Assembly: GCF_005405385.1 (NCBI RefSeq) | Contig: NZ_BJDY01000004.1 | Location: 496,001 to 560,000 of the forward strand | Source: Lactiplantibacillus mudanjiangensis | GTDB taxonomy: Bacteria; Bacillota; Bacilli; Lactobacillales; Lactobacillaceae | Length of the DNA stretch: 64,000 nt | Direction: 5' to 3' | Shown here: positions 53,489-62,266 of the stretch, piece by piece | Layout: each line of letters starts with the position of its first letter | How positions within the stretch are numbered: the first letter of the stretch is position 1 | Made by a program: the position numbers and the translations under genes | The notes under the pieces: generated by a model | Seen by the model: the letters and a program-made list of their open reading frames with translations, nothing else | What the model was told of the DNA's origin: nothing | Database searches by the model: none

Positions 53489-54523
53489 ATGGCAGATAAT
53501 CCAAATAGCATTGAAATCAAGCCCGGCGACTTCGCACCGCTGGACAAACAAGCGGGCCCCGATAACGAAAAAATCGCGGCACCGTCATTAACGTTCGGCC
53601 AAGATGTTTGGCGGCGTTTGAAAGGCAACAAAACGGCCTTTACGAGTTTTATCGTCTTAATCTTGTTATTCTTAATGGCCTTTGGGGGTCAAGCGTTGTA
53701 TCATCATGATCCTAACGCCCAATCACCCAAGTATGCCAACTTACCACCTAAGATTCCGGGTGTAAATATCCATGGTTTAAATGGGCATATCAAACAATCC
53801 GGGACCGATGTCGATGCCTATAAGCAAGCCGGCGCGAAGTCAAGTGTCCATTATATTTTGGGAACTGACTATTTAGGTCGGGACTTATTAGCTCGGATTA
53901 TGTATGGGACGCGAGTTTCACTTGAAATCGCGTTAATTGCCACCTTTATTGACTTGACCATTGGGGTTGGGTTCGGGATACTCTCCGGTTGGAAAGGAGG
54001 GCGAGTCGATTTATTCATGCAACGTATTATTGAAATCCTCTCGTCCGTGCCTTCATTAGTTGTCATGGTCTTAATGGCCACGGCTTTCCAAAAGACCGGG
54101 ATGGCCTCCATCATTGCCGCATTGGCTTTGATTAACTGGACGACCATGGCCCGACTGACCCGAGCCCAGACGCTGCAGCTGAAGAATCAAGATTTTATTT
54201 TGGCTGCACGGACGTTAGGCGAATCAGCACCGAAGATTGCTTGGAAGCATTTGCTCCCGAACTTATCGAGTGTCATCATCATTCAAACGATGTTCACGAT
54301 TCCTAACGCGATCTTCTTTGAAGCGTTCTTGAGTTATATCGGGATTGGGATTAGTTCACCACAAGCCTCACTTGGGACATTGATCTCTGATGGGCAAAAG
54401 AACTTCCAATTCTTACCTTATCAAATGTGGTATCCAGCGATCGTCTTAATCATCTTGATGTTAGCCTTTAACTTATTAGGTGATGGGATGCGCGATGCCT
54501 TTGATCCAAAATCTAAACGCTAG
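53489..54523 (+). CDS. oppC: Oligopeptide ABC transporter permease OppC
   Basis: A 344-aa permease. A cytoplasmic N-terminal tail of about 45 residues, first helix near residues 54-72, a long outer loop (HHDPNAQSPKY...), then the permease domain with the EAA-type loop QDFILAARTLGESAPKIAWKHLLPNLSSVII. Partner of OppB in the membrane channel. Start ATG 53489, three bases after oppB. Confidence 0.95.
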   Translation: MADNPNSIEIKPGDFAPLDKQAGPDNEKIAAPSLTFGQDVWRRLKGNKTAFTSFIVLILLFLMAFGGQALYHHDPNAQSPKYANLPPKIPGVNIHGLNGHIKQSGTDVDAYKQAGAKSSVHYILGTDYLGRDLLARIMYGTRVSLEIALIATFIDLTIGVGFGILSGWKGGRVDLFMQRIIEILSSVPSLVVMVLMATAFQKTGMASIIAALALINWTTMARLTRAQTLQLKNQDFILAARTLGESAPKIAWKHLLPNLSSVIIIQTMFTIPNAIFFEAFLSYIGIGISSPQASLGTLISDGQKNFQFLPYQMWYPAIVLIILMLAFNLLGDGMRDAFDPKSKR

Positions 54524-54538
54524 GAGGATGGCGAATTC

Positions 54539-55621
54539 ATGAAAAATCCAGAAAATGTCATTGAAGTGCGTAACCTGGAAATTAACTTCCATACGTACGC
54601 GGGTGAAGTTAAAGCCATCCGTGATGTGAGCTTTGATTTACGTAAAGGGGAAACCTTAGCAATCGTTGGGGAATCTGGTTCCGGTAAATCCGTAACCACG
54701 CGTTCTTTAATGGGATTACTTGCACCCAATGCGGAAATTAAAAAAGGTAGCATCATGTTCCATGGCGAAGATATTATTAAAAAGTCAGAAAAAGATATGC
54801 AACACATTCGTGGGAAAGATATTGCGATGATCTTCCAAGATCCAATGACTTCGCTTGATCCAACCATGCGGATTGGGATGCAAATCGCCGAACCATTAAT
54901 GAAGCACAAGGGCTTAAAGAAAAAAGAAGCCATTGCGCAAGCCTTAGAAATGTTGAAGTTAGTTGGGATCACCAACCCAGAAGGTCGGATTAACGACTAC
55001 CCTTACCAATTCTCTGGTGGGATGCGGCAACGGATCGTCATTGCGATCGCGTTGGTCTGCTACCCAGAAGTCTTAATCGCCGATGAACCAACGACTGCGT
55101 TGGACGTGACGATTCAAGCTCAAATCTTGGACTTGATGAAGGACTTACAAAACCGGATTGATACGTCGATCATCTTCATCACCCATGACTTAGGTGTCGT
55201 GGCTGGGATGGCTGATCGGGTGGCCGTTATGTATGCTGGTAAGATTGTGGAATATGGGACGGTTGATGAAATCTTCTTCAACCCACAACATCCATATACT
55301 TGGGGCTTGCTCAACTCAATGCCAACTTTAGATACTGAAGATGGGTCATTGTCCGCAATTCCTGGGACCCCACCTGATTTATTGGAACCACCTGTTGGGG
55401 ATGCGTTTGCAGCGCGGAGTGACTATGCGATGAAGATCGATACTGAACAAGAACCACCATTCTTCAAAGTATCAGATACGCATTATGCCGCCACTTGGTT
55501 GTTGCATCCAGATGCGCCTAAAGTGACACCACCGGCTGAAATTGTCCGGCGGCAACAAAAGTTCGCGGAAATGGAAATGCAACGTCCCGAACCACCAATC
55601 AAAAATGCAACGAAGGAGTAA
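54539..55621 (+). CDS. oppD: Oligopeptide ABC transporter ATPase OppD
   Basis: A 360-aa ATPase with Walker A GESGSGKS near residue 42, Q-loop, signature FSGGMRQR near residue 160, Walker B VLIADEPTTALDVT and switch His in ITHDLGVV, and the C-terminal oligopeptide-ABC extension with PGTPPDLLEPPVGDAFAARS; the Cys ligands of the iron-sulphur-type extension of some homologues are not seen. AGGAGG precedes ATG 54539. Pairs with OppF. Confidence 0.96.
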   Translation: MKNPENVIEVRNLEINFHTYAGEVKAIRDVSFDLRKGETLAIVGESGSGKSVTTRSLMGLLAPNAEIKKGSIMFHGEDIIKKSEKDMQHIRGKDIAMIFQDPMTSLDPTMRIGMQIAEPLMKHKGLKKKEAIAQALEMLKLVGITNPEGRINDYPYQFSGGMRQRIVIAIALVCYPEVLIADEPTTALDVTIQAQILDLMKDLQNRIDTSIIFITHDLGVVAGMADRVAVMYAGKIVEYGTVDEIFFNPQHPYTWGLLNSMPTLDTEDGSLSAIPGTPPDLLEPPVGDAFAARSDYAMKIDTEQEPPFFKVSDTHYAATWLLHPDAPKVTPPAEIVRRQQKFAEMEMQRPEPPIKNATKE

Positions 55622-55627
55622 TTGACG

Positions 55628-56584
55628 ATGCCTGATGAACGTAAAAAAATTCTAGAAGTCCATCATTTAAAGCAATATTTTAATGTTGGCAAACGTGATG
55701 AAGTCCGGGCGGTCGATGACGTCTCCTTCGATATTTATGAAGGGGAAACGTTCGGGTTAGTTGGTGAGTCTGGTTCTGGTAAGACCACTGCTGGTCGGGC
55801 CATCATTCACTTGTACGAACCAACCGATGGTGAAATTCTGTTTAACGGTCGTGACGTTTCAAAGTTGCACACAAAGGCTGAAATGCATGAATTCCGGCGT
55901 GAAATGCAAATGATTTTCCAAGATCCATATGCGTCATTGAACCCACGGATGAAGGTCAAAGATATTGTGGCCGAAGGGATCGATATCCACGGCTTAGCCA
56001 AGGACGATGCCGATCGGACCAAACAAGTCGAAGATCTATTGGAAATTGTTGGCTTGAATAAAGACCATTCGAGTCGTTATCCCCATGAATTCTCTGGTGG
56101 ACAACGGCAACGGATCGGGATCGCGCGGGCCCTTGCCGTAGAACCCAAGTTCATCATTGCTGATGAACCAATTTCTGCGTTGGACGTGTCAATCCAAGCC
56201 CAAGTCGTGAACTTGATGAAAGAGTTGCAAGTTAAACAAAACTTGACTTACTTGTTCATCGCCCATGACTTGTCGATGGTGAAGTATATTAGTGATCGAA
56301 TTGGCGTTATGCATTATGGGAAGATTCTTGAAATCGGCCCCGCTGATGAAGTTTACAGTCATCCACTACATGCTTATACCAAGAGTTTGATTTCAGCGGT
56401 GCCCGTACCGGACCCTGAATTTGAACGGGCTCGTAAGCAAGTGGCCTACGATGAATCACTTGAAAAAGACGATAAGAAGCGTCGGATGGTCGAAATTGCC
56501 CCTGGTCACTTTGTTCGTGCCGCGGAAGACGAAGTTGCGATGTATACGCAACGCGCCGTTGACGCGGGTTTGATTACCGATTAA
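55628..56584 (+). CDS. oppF: Oligopeptide ABC transporter ATPase OppF
   Basis: A 318-aa ATPase with Walker A GESGSGKT near residue 45, signature FSGGQRQR near residue 153, Walker B FIIADEPISALDVS and switch His in IAHDLSMVKYIS. Start at ATG 55628 with AAGGAG (55613-55618); TTG 55622 is too close to that site. It closes the opp operon, and a terminator follows. Confidence 0.96.
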   Translation: MPDERKKILEVHHLKQYFNVGKRDEVRAVDDVSFDIYEGETFGLVGESGSGKTTAGRAIIHLYEPTDGEILFNGRDVSKLHTKAEMHEFRREMQMIFQDPYASLNPRMKVKDIVAEGIDIHGLAKDDADRTKQVEDLLEIVGLNKDHSSRYPHEFSGGQRQRIGIARALAVEPKFIIADEPISALDVSIQAQVVNLMKELQVKQNLTYLFIAHDLSMVKYISDRIGVMHYGKILEIGPADEVYSHPLHAYTKSLISAVPVPDPEFERARKQVAYDESLEKDDKKRRMVEIAPGHFVRAAEDEVAMYTQRAVDAGLITD

Positions 56585-56589
56585 TTTTT

Positions 56590-56624
56590 GAAACGACTTG
56601 CCAATTTGGTAGGTCGTTTTTTTT
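56590..56624 (+). terminator. Terminator of the opp operon
   Basis: AAACGAC-x-T-x-CC pairs with GG-x-A-x-GTCGTTT, then eight T residues. Confidence 0.85.
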
Positions 56625-56638
56625 GAAAGGGTGAGTTG

Positions 56639-57073
56639 ATGTTAAGAAAGCTGCGGTTAAGCGATGTCGAAGCCATTCAGCAAATTAATGCAACCGCACT
56701 GGGGTATGCGGTGTCAGTTGCTCAAGTACAGGCGTATTTAGGCCAGTTATTGGCCGATACTGACCACCAGTGTTTAATTGGTTGGGCCGATCCAACGACT
56801 GACGAGTTACAAGGTTACGTGCAAGCCGAGCTTTACCAATCGTTGTATGCGCCAGCAATGTTTAATGTGATGGGCCTAGCAGTAGCCGAGTCGGCACAAC
56901 ATCAAGGGATTGGTCGGGCGTTAATGACCGCATTGGAACAAACAGCTCAAGATAAGGGGTTAGCTGGTATTCGGTTGAATTCGGGAATGTCTCGTACGGG
57001 TGCCCATCAATTTTATACTCGGCTGGGCTATATTAGTAATAAAGATCAGCGACGCTTTTATAAAGAAATTTAG
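56639..57073 (+). CDS. GNAT-family N-acetyltransferase
   Basis: A 144-aa acetyltransferase. The acetyl-CoA binding segment VMGLAVAESAQHQGIGRALMTALEQTA near residues 78-104 has the Q-x-x-G-x-G/A pattern, and SRTGAHQFYTRLGY is the typical ending. The substrate is unknown. ATG 56639 follows AAAGGGTGAG. It sits behind the opp terminator and needs its own promoter or leak-through. Confidence 0.88.
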   Translation: MLRKLRLSDVEAIQQINATALGYAVSVAQVQAYLGQLLADTDHQCLIGWADPTTDELQGYVQAELYQSLYAPAMFNVMGLAVAESAQHQGIGRALMTALEQTAQDKGLAGIRLNSGMSRTGAHQFYTRLGYISNKDQRRFYKEI

Positions 57074-57112
57074 TTAAACATAATTGACTAAAATCAGAAA
57101 ATTCAGGAAAAC

Positions 57113-57167
57113 GGCAAAAATGATTGCCAAAACTTGTAATTTAGGTAAAACGGCAAACGTAATTGCC
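57113..57167. promoter_or_regulatory. Twin GGCAA-N6-TTGCC operator-like sites
   Basis: Two 16-bp palindromes, GGCAA-AAATGA-TTGCC (57113-57128) and GGCAA-ACGTAA-TTGCC (57152-57167), are spaced 39 bases centre to centre, each preceded by AAAAC and followed by AAAA. They stand 35-90 bases upstream of the secreted paralogue's -10. No regulator is known to me for this motif. Confidence 0.5.
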
Positions 57168-57201
57168 AAAAATCTGGGGGATTAAACAAGCTGTTATTTA
57201 C

Positions 57202-57210
57202 TGCTATACT
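57202..57210 (+). promoter_or_regulatory. Extended -10 of the second secreted paralogue
   Basis: TGC-TATACT at 57202-57210, followed by GAA, as in front of the paralogue at 42180. No -35 match. Confidence 0.45.
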
Positions 57211-57239
57211 GAAAAGGTCAAACTAGGGAGGCATTTTTA

Positions 57240-58094
57240 ATGAAGTTACGGGGAATTTTAGTTAGTTTGGGTGTGTTAGCGGGGCTTAGCTTAGCGATGA
57301 CGAATGCTAATGCGGCAACGACCTATGTCAAGGTTGGACGGACCAATCATAATTTTGTGAAAACCCAACGGACGATCAAAGTTAATGAACAATTTAGTAC
57401 AACGAAAAGTTTCACGATTCCTAAGGATACGATCGTGGAAGTCACGCAGAACAATAAGCCTAATGATAAGAGCGGCAAGCAATACGTCACCATCGATATG
57501 TCACGTTTGAGTTACCATTTACGTGGCAAACATGCCCGTTATACGACGAAGCGGATCTTGGCGTCAACGGTTAATTTTAAAAAGGTAAAAGTGCCACAAT
57601 ACGTCCAATACTATACGACGCAAAAAACGTATCCGACTAATATTGAACGTAACCGGACGGCCGATGGTAATTTATATCCTGGTATAAAAGTACCGGATAA
57701 CTTTAATGGTAGTAAGGATAACTGGACGCAACGGGTGTATGTGACCGCTGATGGCTATTTGGAATATTACGCCAAAGCGCGACTACTCAGTACGGCGGGG
57801 GAACCAGTGCCAACAGTCTCGGCGAAGATTACCAAAGTTAAACGGGTGCCCAGTCATGGGACCACGGCACTATATACGCAAAAATCAATTGCTAGCAAAC
57901 TGAATGACCGCGTTAGCAAGACGGGTACGCAACAATACGTAACGACGATTAAACGCCGGTATCGGTCTTCAGCAACGATTATTTATTCATCGGTTAATCC
58001 GACGGCGGTGGATCATATTGACATGGCTGCCCAGTATCAAATCAATGGTCATGACTTCTTCATGATGACTGACGTGGTTTATCCAAGCAATTAA
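57240..58094 (+). CDS. Secreted protein of unknown function, paralogue 2
   Basis: A 284-aa exported protein with a clear signal peptide (KLRGILVSLGVLAGLSLAMTNANA, cleaved near residue 25), basic and tyrosine-rich mature part and no anchor. It is the paralogue of the product at 42180 (shared motifs given there) but with an extra N-terminal 30 residues after the signal. AGGGAGG precedes the ATG. The twin palindromes upstream suggest tight control of this copy only. Its mate at 42180 lacks them. Confidence 0.7.
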   Translation: MKLRGILVSLGVLAGLSLAMTNANAATTYVKVGRTNHNFVKTQRTIKVNEQFSTTKSFTIPKDTIVEVTQNNKPNDKSGKQYVTIDMSRLSYHLRGKHARYTTKRILASTVNFKKVKVPQYVQYYTTQKTYPTNIERNRTADGNLYPGIKVPDNFNGSKDNWTQRVYVTADGYLEYYAKARLLSTAGEPVPTVSAKITKVKRVPSHGTTALYTQKSIASKLNDRVSKTGTQQYVTTIKRRYRSSATIIYSSVNPTAVDHIDMAAQYQINGHDFFMMTDVVYPSN

Positions 58095-58117
58095 CCAAAC
58101 AATGAACCAAACAATGA

Positions 58118-58150
58118 ACGCGTTGGCTCAGTCTGCTGGCGCGTTTTTAT
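58118..58150 (+). terminator. Terminator after secreted paralogue 2
   Basis: AACGCG pairs with CGCGTT across an imperfect stem, followed by a T run. Confidence 0.7.
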
Positions 58151-58196
58151 TTGGCATGCTAAGCTAACCGTATCTTTTAAATTGGAGCGTGAACGG

Positions 58197-58616
58197 ATGT
58201 TAATAGCTTATCCAGCAAGGTTGACTGATTATCCAGAATTGATTTCCCTGTGGGAACGGTCGGTATTAGCAACACATCATTTTTTACATCCGATTGATCG
58301 GCAGACGATTAAGCAGAATCTGCCACAGTACTTTGACCAAGTGACATTGTTAAAATGGCAACTAGATGACGCCATCGTTGGTTTTTCAGGTACATCAGGG
58401 ACCGAACTCGTGATGTTATTTCTTGACCCGGCGTATTTTCGTCGTGGCTATGGGCAGCAGATTATCCAGCAGTTAGGAAATATCAAAAGGGTGACCGTCA
58501 ATGCGCAAAATCCAGGGGCCTTAGCCTTTTATCAACGACAAGGATTCAAAATTGTGTCCCAAGCTGCCGTTGATGGTGATGGGCGACCATATCCGATTAT
58601 TAATTTAGCACGATGA
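58197..58616 (+). CDS. GNAT-family N-acetyltransferase
   Basis: A 139-aa acetyltransferase, with the LFLDPAYFRRGYGQQIIQQL acetyl-CoA motif near residues 83-102 and VTVNAQNPGALAFYQRQGFK near residue 105, resembling the YjaB group of small acetyltransferases. Substrate unknown. ATG 58197 fits TTGGAG (58182-58187). Confidence 0.85.
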   Translation: MLIAYPARLTDYPELISLWERSVLATHHFLHPIDRQTIKQNLPQYFDQVTLLKWQLDDAIVGFSGTSGTELVMLFLDPAYFRRGYGQQIIQQLGNIKRVTVNAQNPGALAFYQRQGFKIVSQAAVDGDGRPYPIINLAR

Positions 58617-58638
58617 TAACCAAAAATAGACATAATGA

Positions 58639-58667
58639 TTGACTATTCACGGTAATATTTGGATAAT
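58639..58667 (+). promoter_or_regulatory. Promoter of the RloA/RloB pair
   Basis: TTGACT (58639-58644) and GATAAT (58662-58667) with an exact 17-base spacer, 43 bases before the RloA start. Confidence 0.65.
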
Positions 58668-58709
58668 AAAAGAGTTAAAAACGAAAAAACGTTTTTAAGG
58701 GAGGATCCA

Positions 58710-59933
58710 ATGCTAGTTGATTTTAAAGTAAGTAACTATCGATCTTTTAAAAATGAACAGGATTTTTCGATGGAGACTGGTAAAAGACTACGGAAATATC
58801 AGACCGCCAATACGATTCAAACCAAGCATGAACGTTTATTAAAATCAGCGTTACTGTTTGGCGCCAATGCCAATGGGAAAACTAACTTGATCAATGCGTT
58901 AGTCATGTTGAAATGGCTGATTGTTAATCCAACTACGGATGAGCTACAACCATTGAAAACTGATACGTTTGGCTATAATCAAGCTAGTACTAGGTTTGAA
59001 ATAACATTTAGTGACGCGCAATACCAATATAACTATATTTTAGACTACACTGTTGATGAAGTTGTTTATGAAGCGTTGTCTGTCGATGAACAGGTTGTAT
59101 TCAAACGAAATCGGCAAAGTTTTGATCAGTTACCGCCACAGTTAGCGGTTGTGAGTGATAATATCCGTAAGAATCAACTACTGCTGTATTTTGCGCAACA
59201 GAATAATGAGCAGCAGTCAAAGCTAGCTTATAAATGGTTTGTCGAGGATCTGATCATTGTTAATACAGATAGAATCAGAAACGATAAATTTAAGTTACTG
59301 CAGGATGCGACTTTTAAAAGCAAATTTTTACACTTTCTACAAGCAGCTGATTTTAATATTCATGATGTTGAAGTCCGTGAGCGTCAGGAATCTGTTTCAA
59401 TACCTGAATCAGTGATGAAGCGTCTGATTGCGACCGGTGCAGCAGATGAAGATTTTACTTTTATGAATTCAACCGCATATGATGTTTATTCGATTCATAA
59501 CGCGCAACAAGGTACTTTTCCAGTCTATTTCGATAACGAGAGTACGGGGACTAAAGTGTTCATGTTTTTAGCACTCTATATTTTGAGCAATAGTGAAAAA
59601 ACCTTGTTAATTGACGAATTTGATCGCTCTTATCACTTAGAATTAGCACAAGCGTTACTGTCATTAATTAACAATAAAAATCAAACCAATCAATTTATTT
59701 TGACGACGCATGAATTGTCGTTGATGGATGCTGATTTACGCCAAGACCAAATCTGGTTTGCTGAAAAAAATCGGTTTGGCGAAAGTGAACTATTCAGTAT
59801 CTTTGATTTTGACGACCCAGCGTTAAAGCGGAGTGATTTTAATTATAAAAAGCGCTATTTAGAAGGCGTTTATGGGGCAACTCAACTCATCAATCAAAAG
59901 TTACTTTTGGAGGCTTTGGAGGAGAATGAGTAG
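58710..59933 (+). CDS. RloA/AbiLi-like ATPase of a phage-defence pair
   Basis: A 407-aa ATPase of the AbiL type. It begins with the typical LVDFKVSNYRSFKNEQDFSM, has Walker A GANANGKT at residues 51-58, Walker B TLLIDEFDRSYHLEL near residue 297 and the signature LTTHELSLMD near residue 331. RloA/AbiLi works with RloB/AbiLii to abort phage infection, and the two-gene arrangement here is the same. AAGGGAGGAT precedes ATG 58710. The downstream gene overlaps by 8 bases. Confidence 0.85.
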   Translation: MLVDFKVSNYRSFKNEQDFSMETGKRLRKYQTANTIQTKHERLLKSALLFGANANGKTNLINALVMLKWLIVNPTTDELQPLKTDTFGYNQASTRFEITFSDAQYQYNYILDYTVDEVVYEALSVDEQVVFKRNRQSFDQLPPQLAVVSDNIRKNQLLLYFAQQNNEQQSKLAYKWFVEDLIIVNTDRIRNDKFKLLQDATFKSKFLHFLQAADFNIHDVEVRERQESVSIPESVMKRLIATGAADEDFTFMNSTAYDVYSIHNAQQGTFPVYFDNESTGTKVFMFLALYILSNSEKTLLIDEFDRSYHLELAQALLSLINNKNQTNQFILTTHELSLMDADLRQDQIWFAEKNRFGESELFSIFDFDDPALKRSDFNYKKRYLEGVYGATQLINQKLLLEALEENE

Positions 59934-60513
59934 AGATCGGAAAAAAAGGCAACTAAAACCGCGAATTTTTTTCTTTGTTGAGGGAAAAACAGAGAAAGTC
60001 TTTTTTGAAGCTTTGTCACAGCATTATCGATTAGCGGCCGCTAAAACTATTAAAATTATGGATGCTAGTGGTCTTGATTGGGTCGATAAAGCAAGTAGTA
60101 TGATGAAAAACGATCCTAGGCTTCGACCGGATGACCATACACAAGTCTTTATTATTTTTGATAAAGATGATTTTACCAAACAAAAGATTAATCAGATGAT
60201 GAAAAAAGCTGACCGGTTGAGTCAAAAGATGATGACATGTCAATTGGGCTTTTCTAACCGTTCCTTTGAAGTTTGGTTACTGGCACATTATCAAGTCATG
60301 ACATCAAGAATTGAAAGCCAAGTTGTTTTGAACCAAAAGTTATCTAAAGTTTTGGGTACCACTTATATTAAGGGAAATAGTCGGCAAATGGAACATATTT
60401 TAGCTGATGATAAAGTCTATCAAGCGATTGATCATACTAAAAAAATTGTGACGATTACGACCGAGCAACAAGCGACAAATATTGGTCGTATTGTTGATAC
60501 AGTGATTGCTTAA
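59926..60513 (+). CDS. RloB/AbiLii-like protein (TOPRIM-type), phage-defence partner
   Basis: A 195-aa RloB-family protein. FFFVEGKTEKVFFEAL (Glu19) and IIFDKDDF (residues 76-83) have the glutamate and DxD spacing of a TOPRIM metal site, and FSNRSFEVWLLAHY is the family's later motif. Together with the ATPase it should form a nuclease-type abortive infection system. ATG 59926 fits GGAGGAG (59918-59924) and overlaps the rloA stop; the frame's earlier start at 59872 lies deep inside rloA. Terminator follows at 60541. Confidence 0.85.
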   Translation: MSRDRKKRQLKPRIFFFVEGKTEKVFFEALSQHYRLAAAKTIKIMDASGLDWVDKASSMMKNDPRLRPDDHTQVFIIFDKDDFTKQKINQMMKKADRLSQKMMTCQLGFSNRSFEVWLLAHYQVMTSRIESQVVLNQKLSKVLGTTYIKGNSRQMEHILADDKVYQAIDHTKKIVTITTEQQATNIGRIVDTVIA

Positions 60514-60540
60514 TTTGTTTCGATTAGATGTCCTACGTTT

Positions 60541-60570
60541 GCCCGTCAAAAAAATTTGACGGGCTTTTTG
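60541..60570 (+). terminator. Terminator after the RloA/RloB pair
   Basis: GCCCGTCAAA pairs with TTTGACGGGC, then TTTTTG. Confidence 0.9.
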
Positions 60571-60670
60571 TTGTCAGAATAAACGACGCTGATGATTTTG
60601 ATTATTGAAAGCGTTTTAATGTCCATGCTATGATCTTAGCGGAGCTAACTAATTAATGGAGGTCGGGGAA

Positions 60671-61270
60671 ATGAAAAAGGGGATTCAAATCGGGTTACTT
60701 GTCATCTTGTTGATATTTGGCGGTGGTCTACAAGGGCAGGCGCAAACCAAAACACTAAGGTCGATCCAACACGTAAAAGTCACGAAGCGGACGGTTACCG
60801 GTCAAACAACTGGCCGAGCTACTGTGAAGGTTTTAACCAATAAAGGACAGGTTTTAGGACATAATCGAGCAAATTCAAAGGGTAAGTTTAAAATTAAAGT
60901 CAAACGAGATCTCAGACGAACCAATTTCAAATTCAAGATTAGTAAAAAAGGGTATCAGACCAAAACGATCCCATTTAATGGTGTAGTCGATGACGTGGCA
61001 CAAGCGCGCAAAGAGGTTAATCGAGGGTTGAAAAAAATTAAAAAGCTACAAAAACAACTGGATGCTAATGATGCGATGATTGCAGAAAAACGGCAAGAAT
61101 TAGCATCGTTAGAAGATTCTGAATCTATGGGTGAGGCTGATCCTAATCTTAAACAGGCCCATCAAGCTTTAAATCAAGCTGTTCAGGCGAATGCCGAAGC
61201 ACAACAACAGTTGAACTTATTGAAAAGTAAATATGAGGGCATGAAATTGGTCCTCGATAGTTTGCAGTAA
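60671..61270 (+). CDS. Secreted Ig-like and coiled-coil protein
   Basis: A 199-aa exported protein: signal peptide (KKGIQIGLLVILLIFGGGLQGQAQT), a domain at about residues 27-105 with the VTGQTTGRATVKVLTNKGQ...SKGKFKIKVKR pattern of bacterial Ig-like (Ig_6/BIG) folds, then a heptad-rich coiled coil from about 110 to the end (EVNRGLKKIKKLQKQLDANDAMIAEKRQELASLE...). No anchor. The role is unknown; perhaps wall binding. ATG 60671 follows AATGGAGG. Confidence 0.65.
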   Translation: MKKGIQIGLLVILLIFGGGLQGQAQTKTLRSIQHVKVTKRTVTGQTTGRATVKVLTNKGQVLGHNRANSKGKFKIKVKRDLRRTNFKFKISKKGYQTKTIPFNGVVDDVAQARKEVNRGLKKIKKLQKQLDANDAMIAEKRQELASLEDSESMGEADPNLKQAHQALNQAVQANAEAQQQLNLLKSKYEGMKLVLDSLQ

Positions 61271-61278
61271 CTATCAGT

Positions 61279-61316
61279 GCTTGTCAAAAACTAATATTTT
61301 TGACAAGCTTTTTTTA
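61279..61316 (+). terminator. Terminator after the Ig-like secreted protein
   Basis: GCTTGTCAAAA pairs with TTTTGACAAGC, followed by seven T residues. Confidence 0.88.
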
Positions 61317-61374
61317 TGAAGTTGTGCGCTTTTACGTAGCTTGATATGATTAATAACTTAGGGGGGAGATAAAT

Positions 61375-61860
61375 TTGCGAGTAATTATTGGGGGATTAAT
61401 TGGCATTAGTCTAATTGGCTGGTTAGGCTGGCAAAAGCATCAACAACGACGAGTGAACCAGCCGATGCTATTGATTTTAATCGCGGTGATCACGCTGTCT
61501 TGGACTTTAGCCGAAACTAAGGTGACCTATGCCGGCGTGCCGGTAACACGGACGCAGTTGATTCAAATCAAACAACTGACTGCGGCTGAAAAAGAGTTAC
61601 AACAAGTGTTAACTGGAAAGTCTCAAGTGACGGCCGCTAAAAGTCAACTGGTCACGGTACGAACGACGCTTAAGCAACTTGATGGTGAGATGAATCAAAC
61701 CAGCCTACAAGCTTTGACAGGACAGTTAGGGCAATTGAAGCACAAATCTAGTCGACAATGGTTGTTTAATGTGAACGCCAAATTGGCACAGCGTTTGGGC
61801 AAAACAACTAAGCAACGACAAGCCGTTCAAAAACAGTTGAAAGTTGATGTTGGGTTGTAA
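61375..61860 (+). CDS. Small membrane protein with coiled-coil tail
   Basis: A 161-aa protein with two N-terminal hydrophobic helices (about residues 2-18 and 31-50) joined by a basic turn (KHQQRRVNQ), then a heptad-rich outer coiled coil (QLIQIKQLTAAEKELQQVL...) to the end. It echoes the preceding secreted gene in composition (tandem coiled coils), which suggests a linked function, but I do not recognise the family. TTG 61375 with GGGGGGAGATAA upstream. Confidence 0.55.
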   Translation: MRVIIGGLIGISLIGWLGWQKHQQRRVNQPMLLILIAVITLSWTLAETKVTYAGVPVTRTQLIQIKQLTAAEKELQQVLTGKSQVTAAKSQLVTVRTTLKQLDGEMNQTSLQALTGQLGQLKHKSSRQWLFNVNAKLAQRLGKTTKQRQAVQKQLKVDVGL

Positions 61861-61930
61861 GCGAGGTGATTTTGACCATTTTCGAAAATAGCAGTGGTGT
61901 TATTTAGTTGTCTGTAAAATTAGGTTAACG

Positions 61931-61972
61931 AAAACTCACAAAAGATTATGTCTTTTGCGAGTTTTTTTGTGC
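61931..61972 (+). terminator. Terminator after the small membrane protein
   Basis: AACTCaCAAAAG pairs with CTTTTGcGAGTT, followed by seven T residues. Confidence 0.85.
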
Positions 61973-62014
61973 TAGAAAAAAACTTTAAAAAAAGTTTGCT
62001 TAACTAGTCTAAAA

Positions 62015-62046
62015 CGACATAAGGTGTCGCGGTGTTTTGGTATGAT
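62015..62046 (+). promoter_or_regulatory. Promoter with CGACA-N5-TGTCG palindrome (second copy)
   Basis: CGACA (62015-62019) and TGTCG (62025-62029) with an extended -10 TGG-TATGAT ending at 62046. Spacing from palindrome start to -10 is 26 bases, identical to the promoter at 14754-14785, and the intervening GGTGTT is shared. A long leader of about 220 bases to the first gene shows no other feature. Confidence 0.5.
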
Positions 62047-62266
62047 AGGCCCGTTAGTTCGTGGTTGGTGTTAAGGCGTATGGGGACTGAACACGAGCAA
62101 AATGAATAGAGGTCGGTGATGTTAGGTGGCGATGATTTAGCTATGGATTTGACAGATCCGTGAGTTGGCTAGGTTGTTGTTGAAAAAACAAGTATTAAGG
62201 TAATTGGAGTAGTTTTTTGAATTTAGGATAGCTGTTGGAGCAGCTATCGAAATGGAGGAATATTGG

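Noticed and set aside
60671..61860. The two coiled-coil proteins as a phage tail or holin pair
   Set aside because: Small size and membrane helices suggested it, but there are no other phage genes and each has its own promoter-terminator arrangement.
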